From the NCBI GenBank assembly GCA_004138175.2, contig RYFE02000020.1, positions 26,021 through 90,020 of the forward strand: a stretch of 64,000 nt of DNA. The letters run 5' to 3'. A program made the position numbers and the translations under genes. Origin of the DNA: Chloroflexales bacterium ZM16-3. GTDB taxonomy: Bacteria > Chloroflexota > Chloroflexia > Chloroflexales > Chloroflexaceae. Below are positions 18,501 to 25,810 of the stretch, in pieces. The notes beneath the pieces are model-generated. The model ran no database searches. It was given only the letters and a program-made list of their open reading frames with translations, and was not told the origin of the DNA. The first letter of the stretch is position 1; every line of letters begins with the position of its first letter.

Positions 18501-20075
18501 TCAAAAGATGGCAAACAGCTCTTGCAGCGAGCTGTAAAATCAGGAGACAGGCGGGCGGTGTATGAACTAAGTGACCGCCTACTTAGCGGTAGAGGTCTAT
18601 CGAAAAACACTAAGGAAGGTGCAAAGCTTCTTCGGGAGTTAGTTGATAAAGGTGACACCTTAGCAATGGCTTCCTTCGGAGTACGCCTTTTAGAGGGCGA
18701 TGGGTTCAAGCAAGACATCACGGAGGGGCGCACGTGGTTACGTCGGTCAGCGGAGAAGGGCGAACCGCAGGCTATGCGTATTCTCGGAGACCGCCTCTTG
18801 AAAGGAGATGGGTTCAAACAGGACATTACAGAGGGGCGCACGTGGTTACGTCGGTCAGCGGAGAAGGACGAACCGCAGGCGATGGGTGTCCTTGGAGACC
18901 GCCTCTTGAAAGGAGATGGGTTTGAACAGGACATTACAGAGGGACGTACGTGGTTACGTCAGGCAGCTGAGAAGGGCGAACCGCAGGCGATGGGTGCCCT
19001 CGGAGACCGTCTCTTGAAAGGAGATGGGTTCAAACAGGATATTACAGAGGGGCGCGCGTGGCTACAGCGGGCGGCCGAAAAAGGCGAGGCGCAGGCGATG
19101 CTTGTCCTCGGCATTCGCCTTCTAGATGGTGATGGGTTCGAGCAAGACATCCCGGAAGGGCGCGCGTGGCTACAGCGGGCGGCCGAAAAGGGCGAGGCGC
19201 AGGCGATGCGTATCCTCGGATATCGCCTTCTAGATGGTGATGGGTTCAAGCAAGACATCGAGGAAGGGCGCGCGTGGCTACAGCGGGCGGCCGAAAAGGG
19301 CGAGGCGCAGGCGATGCTTGTCCTCGGCATTCGCCTTCTAGATGGTGATGGCTTTGAACAGGGCATTACAGAGGGACGCACGTGGCTACGTCAGGCGGCG
19401 GAGAAGGGCGAACCGCAGGCGATGAGACTCCTTGGGGATCGCCTTCTAGATGGCAGTGGCTTCAAACAGGATATCGCAGAGGGACGTATGTGGCTAAACC
19501 GGGCAGCGGAGAAGGGCGAACCTCTTGCAATGCGTTCCCTTGGACTTCTACTCCTATATGGTAATGGCGTGAAGCAAGATGTCGCAGAGGGTCGCAAATT
19601 ATTGAAGGAGGCAGCTCTAGGCTTTTTGCAGTCCTTTCATAAAGGTGGTCATGACGAAGGAAATAATCTTGCTTTTATGGCTAGGCGAGCCGAAGTACCT
19701 GACGGCCTGGAGTTGCCACATATCAAAGAGCTGTTAACGCCATATATTAACCAAAGAAAAGCGATAGGCATCATGAACTACGCGCTCTGTCAGGCCAGCG
19801 GCTATGAATGCGCAAAAGATTGGGTGGCAGCAGATCAAGTGATCGCCTCGATCTCAAGCCCCGTATATGACGTAGTGTATTGGTGGCACCACAAACTCGC
19901 TGTCAGGGGCGACCCGGAGGGCCATCTCGTCGTCGCATGGCTCGTCCGGCACGGTTTTATTGAGGACCCGGATGGCTACTCCATCAGCGATCGTGTGGAA
20001 CGCGCGCGGGCTGGCGGCTGGGATGTGCCGGAATGGTTCGACTCAACTACAGTGCCACCTCAGCCGAAGAAGTGA
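15525..20075 (+). CDS. HEPN-STAND NTPase with 18 Sel1 repeats (candidate defence protein)
   Basis: A 1516-residue protein. Residues 1-200 are helical and contain RNQGLH (154-159), matching the Rx4H motif, with a polar residue after Arg, of HEPN ribonucleases. A STAND/NACHT-type NTPase follows: Walker A GHEGLGKS at 255-262, a VILHFGKQSKQPDE stretch near 296 like other STAND proteins, Walker B IILMIDALDE at about 417-426 and a LLTARES sensor near 445. From about 720 to 1365 are 18 Sel1-like repeats (36 residues, signature LxDGxGxxQDxxEGxxWLxxAAExGxxxAM); repeats 10-17 are nearly identical. The layout of effector, switch and repeat sensor is that of bacterial NLR-like antiphage proteins; that function is inferred. 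The gene is less GC-rich than its surroundings, with many rare codons, suggesting transfer. Confidence 0.85.
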   Translation: MSEQHLCFQSHAKLFRQYALDIMAKNSEYPGIASHFESVLLLADRLFALFSEHFQFNQTGKIAMLLAQISDAIEQRQEYEGKVDELVRSLEPWLKSLLWLIKREQWDKLMQNERTFDLATCLRHLKLLTQEQLDRSSISSNDTRHLIRLVLEDRNQGLHVTYEPPPYVQSRQLSEALITLLASVYKHSDKIKQRLRGLIVSPISSKEVEDLLVLVDGERRKHLDNFRAREKWVQKLRERLEAVSNQTKPYILLIGHEGLGKSALVAKLTEVNLKAEDVIGPNMGSVRKMAPWLPKVILHFGKQSKQPDEIVRSLIAQLNTLLLKPFVLPETSDYRSNLPSMDIAGGLPVDLLPATRWSISQHSGSNTVRRYELEDYGSSFRTQSTQLSQIPTSQDIQLFRRSLYVALERTVEECGPIILMIDALDEISPDGKGLEFLPESLPQGVSALLTARESSNIVNWMNVEIIRLERLDENEIPLLTQIDSSKGEDEANFNARVSRFSQGRPLLVLAAAQKAREQRYNLAAIEVDKSNDSLFQRQAEEWGGAGLDGASMMPDILLLLAIFEPATTLDLSLLQSFLRSQDIHLSLPDLRQLLSRVSVQLEGLEAGRIKLSLRAFAEYVLTRRFSPHDVQLVLEKLVSCLVIETDIDAKTMASLLQYWTGVKNDRHRRTFDGLVNALIERQDVNLLYSIYLRSQEKRAVAGELPPFVVRCLRAAADQGHVPAMLSLSDRLIDGSGLKKDVVQGEEWLRKAAETHTPRALQHLGSRLLNGSGLTQNAEEGEQLLRMAAETDDPNAKLELAMRLWNGDGLVKNDVESEQLLQDLADADDKAATFILAIRFLTSGESLTKREEGERILRDLAEAGDKQAKRLLAFFLINGVGLERNSKEGERLLRELADAGQSDAVIDLSNRLIKGVGLAENPQEGEQLLRQAIERGNFEAMRNLGKRLLAGDGLTQNLNEGESLLRRAVQADHYPSMVDLAIELLDGIHLPKKSKDGKQLLQRAVKSGDRRAVYELSDRLLSGRGLSKNTKEGAKLLRELVDKGDTLAMASFGVRLLEGDGFKQDITEGRTWLRRSAEKGEPQAMRILGDRLLKGDGFKQDITEGRTWLRRSAEKDEPQAMGVLGDRLLKGDGFEQDITEGRTWLRQAAEKGEPQAMGALGDRLLKGDGFKQDITEGRAWLQRAAEKGEAQAMLVLGIRLLDGDGFEQDIPEGRAWLQRAAEKGEAQAMRILGYRLLDGDGFKQDIEEGRAWLQRAAEKGEAQAMLVLGIRLLDGDGFEQGITEGRTWLRQAAEKGEPQAMRLLGDRLLDGSGFKQDIAEGRMWLNRAAEKGEPLAMRSLGLLLLYGNGVKQDVAEGRKLLKEAALGFLQSFHKGGHDEGNNLAFMARRAEVPDGLELPHIKELLTPYINQRKAIGIMNYALCQASGYECAKDWVAADQVIASISSPVYDVVYWWHHKLAVRGDPEGHLVVAWLVRHGFIEDPDGYSISDRVERARAGGWDVPEWFDSTTVPPQPKK
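18687..19546 (+). repeat. Coding tandem repeat, 108-bp period (Sel1 units 10-17)
   Basis: Eight consecutive 108-bp units inside the STAND gene share long identical blocks (for example GGAGACCGCCTCTTGAAAGG at 18786 and again 108 bp later). The other ten Sel1 units are diverged. This points to recent expansion or gene conversion of the sensor part. Confidence 0.85.
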
Positions 20076-20092
20076 CAGTGCCTTTGCCTGCC

Positions 20093-21223
20093 CTATTGAA
20101 ACACCCCCATAGAGAAGTAGTCGCGGGCCGCCTTTAGATCCTCCAGGAACCCATCTTGCTCTATCTGCGCACGTATACTTCCTGAGCGATACGTTTTCTT
20201 TCCGAAATATAGCCGGGTAAGAATGCCGGCTGCTTGCCTAGCACAATTTAGAATCGGCTCTGGGAGCAATCTATTACGCGGCTCTAGCTTGATAAATGCC
20301 GATATGAGGCCCCTAAGACTCTCTGTTTGGATCGATGCAAGGACGAGGTTGCGGTGATAACAGGCGAGCGATTTTGCTCGCCTGTCCTCTTGTGTAAACA
20401 CACGAGGGAACCAGATAACACGGCCACGTGGCCTGCCATAGAGTATGTCGCCTGGCGGCGACCTGCGAACCTGCACGCGGACTTCATCTAAAGGAGGTAG
20501 CACATCATATGGGCCAAGCTGGCGCCAGTTTGCCATACTCTCTAGCCCGCGGTGAATGTTGTCGCCTTCGACGAGAGCCGTCGTAGGATCGATATCGCTC
20601 CCTTGAACAATGGTAGCGATGGTGAAGGGCTCACTAGACATAAGGCTAGGCGATGCCGTCGGGCCGAAGACTTGTAAGCGAAGAGCCCTAAGCTTTTCGG
20701 TCGCTACGTCGTCGAGCGATAGGCTTTGCGATGGGCCTGTATCATCTAGCTGCGCTTCCACCCTTCCTGTTCGCCTCGCCATAAAGGCAGCGTCAACAGT
20801 GTCGTCCAATGAGCGTGAGGCTGTGGACTGTGTAGTAATGACAAACACGAGACCGAACGGATACAGAAAGGCTTCAGTGTAGACTCGCTCTGGCAGCCAG
20901 GCAGCCTGTAGGCGTGTTACATCCCTTTTGCGGATTGGCACCAACGCCTTCCACGCTTGATTTCCTGTAATGGTCGCTAGCTTCGCTGCCTCAAGGTAGA
21001 AGGTCCAGAAGAAATGCTTGCCTAATCTGGGCCATGGCAGTACCAGTCCTTGATCATTGGGCTGGCCATCCCCTTGAGCGAGTTGGTCAAAACGCTCGAT
21101 ATAGGACCAGCTGCGCTCTAGAAAGGAAAATGGTGTGGCTGGAGGCGATTCGCCTAGCAGATCAAGATTCGTCTCAGCCCAGATCATCGAGAGCCGAAAG
21201 TCGTGGATTTGAGGTGGAGCCAT
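20093..21223 (-). CDS. Hypothetical protein, 376 aa
   Basis: A 376-residue soluble protein that I cannot place in a family. It converges with the HEPN-STAND gene, leaving a 17-bp gap, and is similarly less GC-rich than the rest of the window. Features: a Trp/Phe/Tyr-rich N-terminal 90 residues (RSWSYIERFDQL, HFFWTFYLEAAKL), an LPERVYTEAFLYPFGLVFVI strand region near 110, and a conserved-looking basic C-terminal part (CARQAAGILTRLYFGKKTYR). No P-loop, HEPN, nuclease or membrane motif is evident. A GAGGAA ribosome site precedes the ATG. Its position suggests a partner of the adjacent defence-like gene, which is inference only. Confidence 0.65.
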   Translation of the reverse strand: MAPPQIHDFRLSMIWAETNLDLLGESPPATPFSFLERSWSYIERFDQLAQGDGQPNDQGLVLPWPRLGKHFFWTFYLEAAKLATITGNQAWKALVPIRKRDVTRLQAAWLPERVYTEAFLYPFGLVFVITTQSTASRSLDDTVDAAFMARRTGRVEAQLDDTGPSQSLSLDDVATEKLRALRLQVFGPTASPSLMSSEPFTIATIVQGSDIDPTTALVEGDNIHRGLESMANWRQLGPYDVLPPLDEVRVQVRRSPPGDILYGRPRGRVIWFPRVFTQEDRRAKSLACYHRNLVLASIQTESLRGLISAFIKLEPRNRLLPEPILNCARQAAGILTRLYFGKKTYRSGSIRAQIEQDGFLEDLKAARDYFSMGVFQ

Positions 21224-21251
21224 TGCCTTGTTCCTCGTTTTGGCTTATAAT
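21223..21251 (+). promoter_or_regulatory. Promoter driving the candidate small RNA
   Basis: TTGCCT at 21223-21228 and perfect TATAAT at 21246-21251 with 17-bp spacing, on the plus strand, where no plus-strand protein gene follows. The -35 box overlaps the first base of the minus-strand start codon. Confidence 0.55.
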
Positions 21252-21257
21252 CGATCC

Positions 21258-21357
21258 GACTAGTAAATGCTAATGATCTCGGTAGAGATCTCACTGCGGC
21301 ACGTGTGTCGTAGTGAAACGTTAGCGGCTGCAGCCTCCAAGGGAGGCTGCTTTTTTT
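21258..21357 (+). ncRNA. Candidate structured small RNA, about 100 nt
   Basis: The gap between two minus-strand genes holds a plus-strand promoter, a foldable stretch and an intrinsic terminator. Fold seen by eye: closing stem GCTAATG (21269-21275) with CGTTAGC (21319-21325, one G-U pair); inside it, hairpin ATCTC-GGTA-GAGAT (21276-21289) and a 9-bp hairpin CACTGCGGC/GTCGTAGTG with loop ACGTGT (21292-21315, two G-U pairs). The terminator is GCAGCCTCC-AAG-GGAGGCTGC (21330-21350) followed by seven T. It makes a three-way junction plus terminator. I recognise no known RNA family. Role unknown; its place in the HEPN-STAND island makes a link plausible but unproven. Confidence 0.5.
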
Positions 21358-23086
21358 ATTCTTGATAGATAACTGCTCTGGTTTCATTCGTTCGAGTGAT
21401 ATCTGCGGAGCTAACCTTTTGAGGTTTGTCTAGTTTGCCATCTTCCTGAAAAGATGTTCTTAACTGACCGGCGCGCTCGCCCTCCGATAGTATGCGAGCA
21501 AGCTCCTCCAGATTCCCCTGAGGCCCGAGGTGGGACTCAACTTTCTTTCGCAGATCTGAGGGCGCTCTATCGTTCCAGAGCAGACGAATAGGTGGGCCGA
21601 TCCAGACCTGATCACCACCAGGGGCCTGAAGCAGCAGCGCATTCTGCTCTTGTCCATCGATTTTTACCTGTACAAGCTCTCGCTCATATGACAAATGCTG
21701 TCGGTGAAGTTTGCGCAAGAGCTCGATCGGTCGATCCGTTTCTGTCGGCGTCCGTTGATGGTTAATCCATTCTTGGTACAGAGTCCACGCACGACGGCCA
21801 AGGCTATACGAACCAAAAATTATTGTATACACAAGTATCGCGAATATGATTGAGATAATCCATACCAGAGCAATGTCGGTGATGCCGTAACCTGTAAGGT
21901 AGTCGCGTCGGCCCCAACCAGCGTATTCGGTGACATGGGGGTAAAGAAATGCCATAATCCCGGAGAGCGTAAGGGCTACCAGCCAGAATTCAGCATCGGT
22001 CGTCTTGGGAAACTTCTTGCGCTCTTCCTCGGTTTTCCCATTTTGCCAGAGGGACTTGAGCGTGAGCATAATCAGGAAACCTGGAAGCACAAGGAGAGAC
22101 GGTATTGCCAGTAAGTCTACAATAATAGATTCGCCGAGCACACCAATCTCAACTTCGTGCGATACGACCATTGCTCCTATTTGCTGACGACCTCCTTGCT
22201 CCCATTGGAAATGCGCTTCGAACAGGATTTTGTTTTTTCCAGGCTGAACTGTTTCTGCTCCTCGAATATAAAAAGGGATTGTTACAACCCCGCGCGGCTC
22301 GATAACAATGCCTTGGGCATCCGAAGGCTCGGATTCTATCCATCGCGGTCGATTCACTACTAGCTTATCGAGTGTGATTGGCACGTCCAATTTGTTAGTT
22401 GCCACAACAAAAATATACCCACCAACCTGCTCAGAGATGGAGGTAAGGCTCGTTTGTACTTCTACTTGTGCGATCTGTTCAATTGTAGTTGGCTGAGCCA
22501 GGGTTACTGCGGCGGTAGCAAGGGCGATCTTGGGTATGGATCTTGTTACGCCATCAGCCGTTTCAGTTGTGTTGTAGTCAACGCGCCATTGAATGCTTCC
22601 TGAGCGACGTTCGCCCGATCTCGGCTCCGATACAGCAATTGTCCATACATGATCGCCTTGTCCAGCCAGACTCTCTAATCGTACTGGTTCGTTTACTGTG
22701 ATATTTATATTCGCTTCAGTATACCAAGAAAGACTAATTTGCTGAATTGGGTTGGGTGTACGATTATGTATGACAAGTAAAATTGGCGTGGTCACAGGGA
22801 TTGGAAGTTGGATGGCTTCCGGCTTTATCTCCAAAGATACAGGTTCTTGTTGGGCTAATACCGTTGGTGTCGATAACAAGAAACTGTTGAGCGCAAACAG
22901 TAGCACAATCAACAGAATAAACTGTAAAATAATATTGTGTCGCTGTGGATGGGATTTTGAACGTCGAACGTAGATACTGAAGTGTGGCTGTAACATATAT
23001 GTGGCAATCCTAAGGCGTTCGTGAAGATGCTCGAATGGTCGTTGTTCGCTTCCTGATGCGGCGGGTGTATTGCTCGTAACTCCCAC
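21356..23086 (-). CDS. Membrane protein with extracytoplasmic Ig-like region, unknown function
   Basis: A 576-residue protein. A hydrophobic segment near residues 55-78 (ILLIVLLFALNSFLLS) followed by ALAQQ-like residues looks like a signal peptide or anchor. Residues about 80-325 read as beta-rich Ig/CARDB-type domains (for example VTTPILLVIHNRTPNPIQQI). Three hydrophobic helices follow at about 330-350, 375-395 and 410-435, then a charged cytoplasmic tail of about 130 residues. The start is uncertain: MLQPHFSIY, 31 residues later, may be used. Codon use and lower GC match the HEPN-STAND gene. It is separated from the 376-aa gene by the candidate small RNA. It could be a membrane sensor or effector for the locus; this is a guess. 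Confidence 0.65.
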   Translation of the reverse strand: MGVTSNTPAASGSEQRPFEHLHERLRIATYMLQPHFSIYVRRSKSHPQRHNIILQFILLIVLLFALNSFLLSTPTVLAQQEPVSLEIKPEAIQLPIPVTTPILLVIHNRTPNPIQQISLSWYTEANINITVNEPVRLESLAGQGDHVWTIAVSEPRSGERRSGSIQWRVDYNTTETADGVTRSIPKIALATAAVTLAQPTTIEQIAQVEVQTSLTSISEQVGGYIFVVATNKLDVPITLDKLVVNRPRWIESEPSDAQGIVIEPRGVVTIPFYIRGAETVQPGKNKILFEAHFQWEQGGRQQIGAMVVSHEVEIGVLGESIIVDLLAIPSLLVLPGFLIMLTLKSLWQNGKTEEERKKFPKTTDAEFWLVALTLSGIMAFLYPHVTEYAGWGRRDYLTGYGITDIALVWIISIIFAILVYTIIFGSYSLGRRAWTLYQEWINHQRTPTETDRPIELLRKLHRQHLSYERELVQVKIDGQEQNALLLQAPGGDQVWIGPPIRLLWNDRAPSDLRKKVESHLGPQGNLEELARILSEGERAGQLRTSFQEDGKLDKPQKVSSADITRTNETRAVIYQE

Positions 23087-23256
23087 CCTATCTTCACAAC
23101 CCTGGTAGGATTGCTATATGCACCCTTGCCAACATTGACCATGCGATCAATTTTATCATATGCTTTCGATGCTGTGCTGCAAGCTTGCGGTCTCATGGTT
23201 GGGCAGAACGAGGAGTCTGTCAAGTAGGCTGGCGGTTGTACGCATCATTGTAGTTT

Positions 23257-23372
23257 CGCAATAGAGCATAAGTAACGCTGTCACCCTGAGCGAAGCGAAG
23301 GGTCCCGGCCGGGATTCTTCGCTTCGCTCAGAATGACAGGACGCCTCACAGCGTTACTTCTGCGGTATTGCG
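23257..23372. mobile_element. 116-bp MITE-like element, copy 1, with 6-bp target duplication
   Basis: A 116-bp element starting CGCAATAGAGCA and ending TGCGGTATTGCG. Its ends are imperfect inverted repeats (CGCAATA...AAGTAACGCTGT on each side) around a GC-rich core palindrome (GAGCGAAGCGAAG...CTTCGCTTCGCTC with CCCGGCCGGG in the centre). It is flanked by TAGTTT on both sides (23251-23256 and 23373-23378), a target site duplication. The exact reverse complement, all 116 bp, is at 27427-27542 with a different duplication. No coding capacity, so it would need a transposase elsewhere. Confidence 0.85.
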
Positions 23373-23436
23373 TAGTTTCTGTTATACGATTCTATACAGC
23401 CTTCCGGCCCGCGGTGTACAATGACAACACTCGTCG

Positions 23437-23607
23437 ATGAGCGAAACTCAGGATTCCGTCGCCGCGCTGTTTGCTGGCGGCGACCCGGTGGTGCTGGCGA
23501 CCTATGATTGCCTGCTCGCGGCGCTGGGCGATCCTGGCCCCTTCACCGAAGCGCCCAAGAAGATGTCGGCTGATGGGCCTCGCTGGCCATGCCAGGCGCT
23601 CTATTGA
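23437..23607 (+). pseudogene. DUF5655-like protein, N-terminal remnant
   Basis: A 56-codon frame beginning MSETQDSVAALFAGGDPVVL and continuing YDCLLAALGDPGPFTEAPKK, which resembles the start of DUF5655-type domains (YDxLLxxxxxLGPVxxExKKxSIHL). After the double lysine the reading breaks; the next frame reads LAGHARRSIDRAKVANERVIL, like the family continuation, so a frameshift and C-terminal loss are likely. A second shorter remnant of the same gene start is at 50792-50857 on the minus strand. Confidence 0.55.
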
Positions 23608-23663
23608 TCGGGCGAAGGTCGCGAACGAGCGGGTGATCCTCTAGACATAAGGAGATTGCGACC

Positions 23664-24233
23664 GTGACACAGGCATCGCCGCCTATGCAGCACTGGATCG
23701 CCCTGCTGCGCGCCATCAATGTTGGCGGGCACACCATCACCATGGCGGCCCTGCGCGCCCACTTCGTGGATATGGGGTTTGTCGGCGTCGAGACCTTTAT
23801 CGCCAGCGGCAATGTCATCTTTGAGGCCCCCGATGCGCACCCGCCTGCGCTGGAGGCGCAGATCGCGCAGCACCTGCGGCAGTCCCTCGGCTACGCGGTG
23901 GCGACCTTTCTCCGCTCGCCGGCTGAGCTCGCCGCGATAGCTCACTATCAGCCCTTCCCTCAGACGGAGCCTGATAGTGCTGGGCACGCGCTGTCGGTCG
24001 CATTTCTGCCCACATTACCAGACGACGAGGCGCAGCAGCGCCTGATGGGTCTGCAGACCGCCATCGATGACTTCCACATCCACGAGCGCGAGGTCTACTG
24101 GCGCTGCCGCACGAAGGTCAGCGACTCGACCTTCTCCGGCGCCCGGCTGGAGAAGGCCCTGGGGCTGTCGGCGACGATCCGCAATATCACCACGGTGCGC
24201 CGGCTGGCGGCGAAGTATGGCGCAGGAGGATAG
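23664..24233 (+). CDS. DUF1697 family protein
   Basis: A 189-residue DUF1697 protein, a widespread bacterial family of unknown biochemical function. Family marks: WIALLRAINVGGHTITMAAL at residues 10-29, GFVGVETFIASGNVIFE near 38, an FLRSPAEL segment, and the C-terminal SRLEKALGL-like run (SGARLEKALGLSATIRN). Length is complete. It looks like the only intact gene in the graveyard between the two MITE copies. An AAGGAG ribosome site lies about 10 nt upstream. Confidence 0.9.
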   Translation: MTQASPPMQHWIALLRAINVGGHTITMAALRAHFVDMGFVGVETFIASGNVIFEAPDAHPPALEAQIAQHLRQSLGYAVATFLRSPAELAAIAHYQPFPQTEPDSAGHALSVAFLPTLPDDEAQQRLMGLQTAIDDFHIHEREVYWRCRTKVSDSTFSGARLEKALGLSATIRNITTVRRLAAKYGAGG

Positions 24234-24288
24234 GATGGGCGCGATGTTCTTCCAAGGCGCTCACGCGCCCAGGGGAAGCGACGGAATA

Positions 24289-24324
24289 ATGGCCGTGACC
24301 TACACCAACCGCAAAGGTATGACC
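24289..24324 (+). pseudogene. Fragment of the gene found intact at 56519
   Basis: Twelve codons reading MAVTYTNRKGMT match the N-terminus of the 200-aa protein at 56519 (MPVTYTNRKGVT), and the DNA is nearly identical over this stretch. It then stops matching. In the intact locus this gene is directly followed on the same strand by the SWIM-type partner; here the partner's remnant lies on the opposite strand, so the copy has been rearranged. Confidence 0.6.
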
Positions 24325-24333
24325 CTCTCCACC

Positions 24334-25281
24334 TCACTTCGCTTCCCGGAGTAGCGCATCCAGCGTCTCGACCAGCCGGCGCTTGCGTCGGTTCGTCTCG
24401 CGGAGTCTGACTACATACTCGCACCAGGCCGGCACCCTGCCCTGGCGCGCCCGGAGCCGCCGTAGCTTGCGCAGGAAGACGGCCGCCTCCAGGTACGTCG
24501 CCGGGCTGGTCTGCGCGATGCGCGCCTCGGCCAGCTGCTGCCAGATTGTGGCGGCGCGCTCGGGGTATGCCTGGGCCACCGCGTCGGCGACCATATCGTC
24601 GTTGATGCCGGATGGCCTGCTCGGGCTGCGCTGATCGTACCAGCGCAGCACGTCGTCGGGTCGCCCCTCGTCGATGGCCAGCGCGATCAGCAGGCCCAGC
24701 TGTGGGAACTGAAGCGGGTGGCGTCGCTCGCTGCGCATGATGCCGGTGTCCGGCAGCGGCCATTCTGGGATCGTGGTGCCCGCCACCACTCGCGCCGCAT
24801 GTTGCGGCAGCGCGCCGGTGGTAAGCTAGTGCAGGGCGGCCACGCGCACCGCCGGCTGTGCGTCGGCCTGCGCTGCGGCCGCCGCAAGCGTCTGGAACGC
24901 CTCCGCCGACGGCTGATCGAAGAACTCCTCGGCGCGCAGGGCCGCCACCATCGCCCAGTCGCCGGCATGGGCGCGCAGACCGCACACGACTTCGCGCAGC
25001 TGATGGGCGATGCCGGGGTACGGGCGCTCGGCGGCGGCGATCCCGGTGCGCGCCCACTGCTCGGCCTCCGCGCTGCGCCCCGCCGTCAGCAGCCGCTTGA
25101 CCAGGCGCTGGTAGCCGCCGTCCGCCGTCACCTCGCGCTCGCAGAGCGGGATAATCTCGGCATTGCGCCCGACCGATTCCAGGGCCGCGATCACAAAGTC
25201 GGTCAGCCGCCGCTGCCGGTAGTCGCGCGCGAGGCTCTCGCCCGTGCCCTGGGTCGGCGGGCAGCCCACCTGGGCGATCAC
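24334..25281 (-). pseudogene. Broken paralogue of the 57118 helical-repeat gene
   Basis: The minus strand encodes the C-terminal two thirds of a paralogue of the 477-aa protein at 57118. Matches include AEQWARTGIAAAERPYPG with AEQWARDGLAAGGSPAAD, AGDWAMVAALRAEEFF with AGDWDAVAALQADAFF, and LLIALAIDEGRPDDVLRWYD with LLIQLAIAEQRPTDVLSWYD. A single in-frame TAG at 24826-24828 lies where the intact copy has a tyrosine codon (AALRY), so one base change (TAC to TAG) explains it. The N-terminal third is absent: homology stops near 25264, where an acetyltransferase fragment begins on the other strand. Confidence 0.8.
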
Positions 25282-25654
25282 GGATCAGGCGTCTGATAGT
25301 CTGTACGGAGCGATCAGCCTGGTCATACGCCAGCAGCACCAGCACGCGGAGATGGGCTACTGGATGGGGGTGCCATTCTGGGGCCGCGGCTACACGACCG
25401 AGGCGGGGGCTGCGGTGCTCGGCTATGGGTTCAGCTCGCTCAGCCTCCACCGCATCTTCGCCCGACACGTCGTGCGCAACCCGGCCTCAGGCCGTGTGAT
25501 GCAGAAGCTCGGCATGACCCAAGAGGGATGTCAGCGCCAGCACATCCGCAAAGGCGAGCGATTTGAGGACATTGTGAACTACGGTATGCTCCACCAGGAG
25601 TGGGAGGCTGCCACGAGTCGTCGTGCAGGCGTGGCACCGTCAGCATCCGCGTGA
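25266..25654 (+). pseudogene. GNAT acetyltransferase, 5'-truncated
   Basis: The C-terminal two thirds of a RimJ-type GNAT N-acetyltransferase. Recognisable: GYWMGVPFWGRGYTTEA (acetyl-CoA-binding region, RGYTTE for the usual GxG/A), LHRIFARHVVRNPASGRVMQ, KLGMTQEG and FEDIVNYGMLHQEW. The N-terminal strands are missing; an ATG at 25244 lies within the antisense relic and would give a chimeric start. Probably inactive. The junction with the minus-strand relic falls around 25264-25280. Confidence 0.7.
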
Positions 25655-25682
25655 GTGAACGTTTGGCACGTAGGATATGACC

Positions 25683-25766
25683 ATGCAGACCATCCGCCCC
25701 TGGCTGCTCATCGGGAAGTACCGCGCAGGGATGGGCAAACTCCCGCTTGACTCTCAAGCCGCTTGA
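25683..25766 (+). pseudogene. Dual-specificity phosphatase N-terminal remnant
   Basis: A 27-codon frame MQTIRPWLLIGKYRAGMGK... The first 14 residues match the start of dual-specificity phosphatases (IRPWLYIGKYR), after which the sequence runs into the MerR-type promoter at 25747 and stops. Evidently a deletion joined this gene start to the promoter of the next gene. Confidence 0.5.
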
Positions 25767-25777
25767 GGCTGTAGGAT
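25747..25777 (+). promoter_or_regulatory. MerR-type promoter with 19-bp spacer
   Basis: TTGACT at 25747-25752 and TAGGAT at 25772-25777 are separated by 19 bp, the unusual spacing that MerR-family regulators correct by twisting DNA. The spacer holds the palindrome CTCAAGC-CGCTTGAG. It stands 34 bp before the truncated MerR-family gene and would be its autoregulated promoter. Confidence 0.7.
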
Positions 25778-25810
25778 CATCACGGTGGCTGTCCTGACGA
25801 GGAGCGTCCC

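Noticed and set aside
18687..19546. CRISPR-like repeat array
   Set aside because: The 108-bp repeats are in frame and encode Sel1 units; there are no unique spacers.
24826..24828. Selenocysteine read-through of the in-frame stop
   Set aside because: The codon is TAG, not TGA, and aligns with tyrosine in the intact copy.
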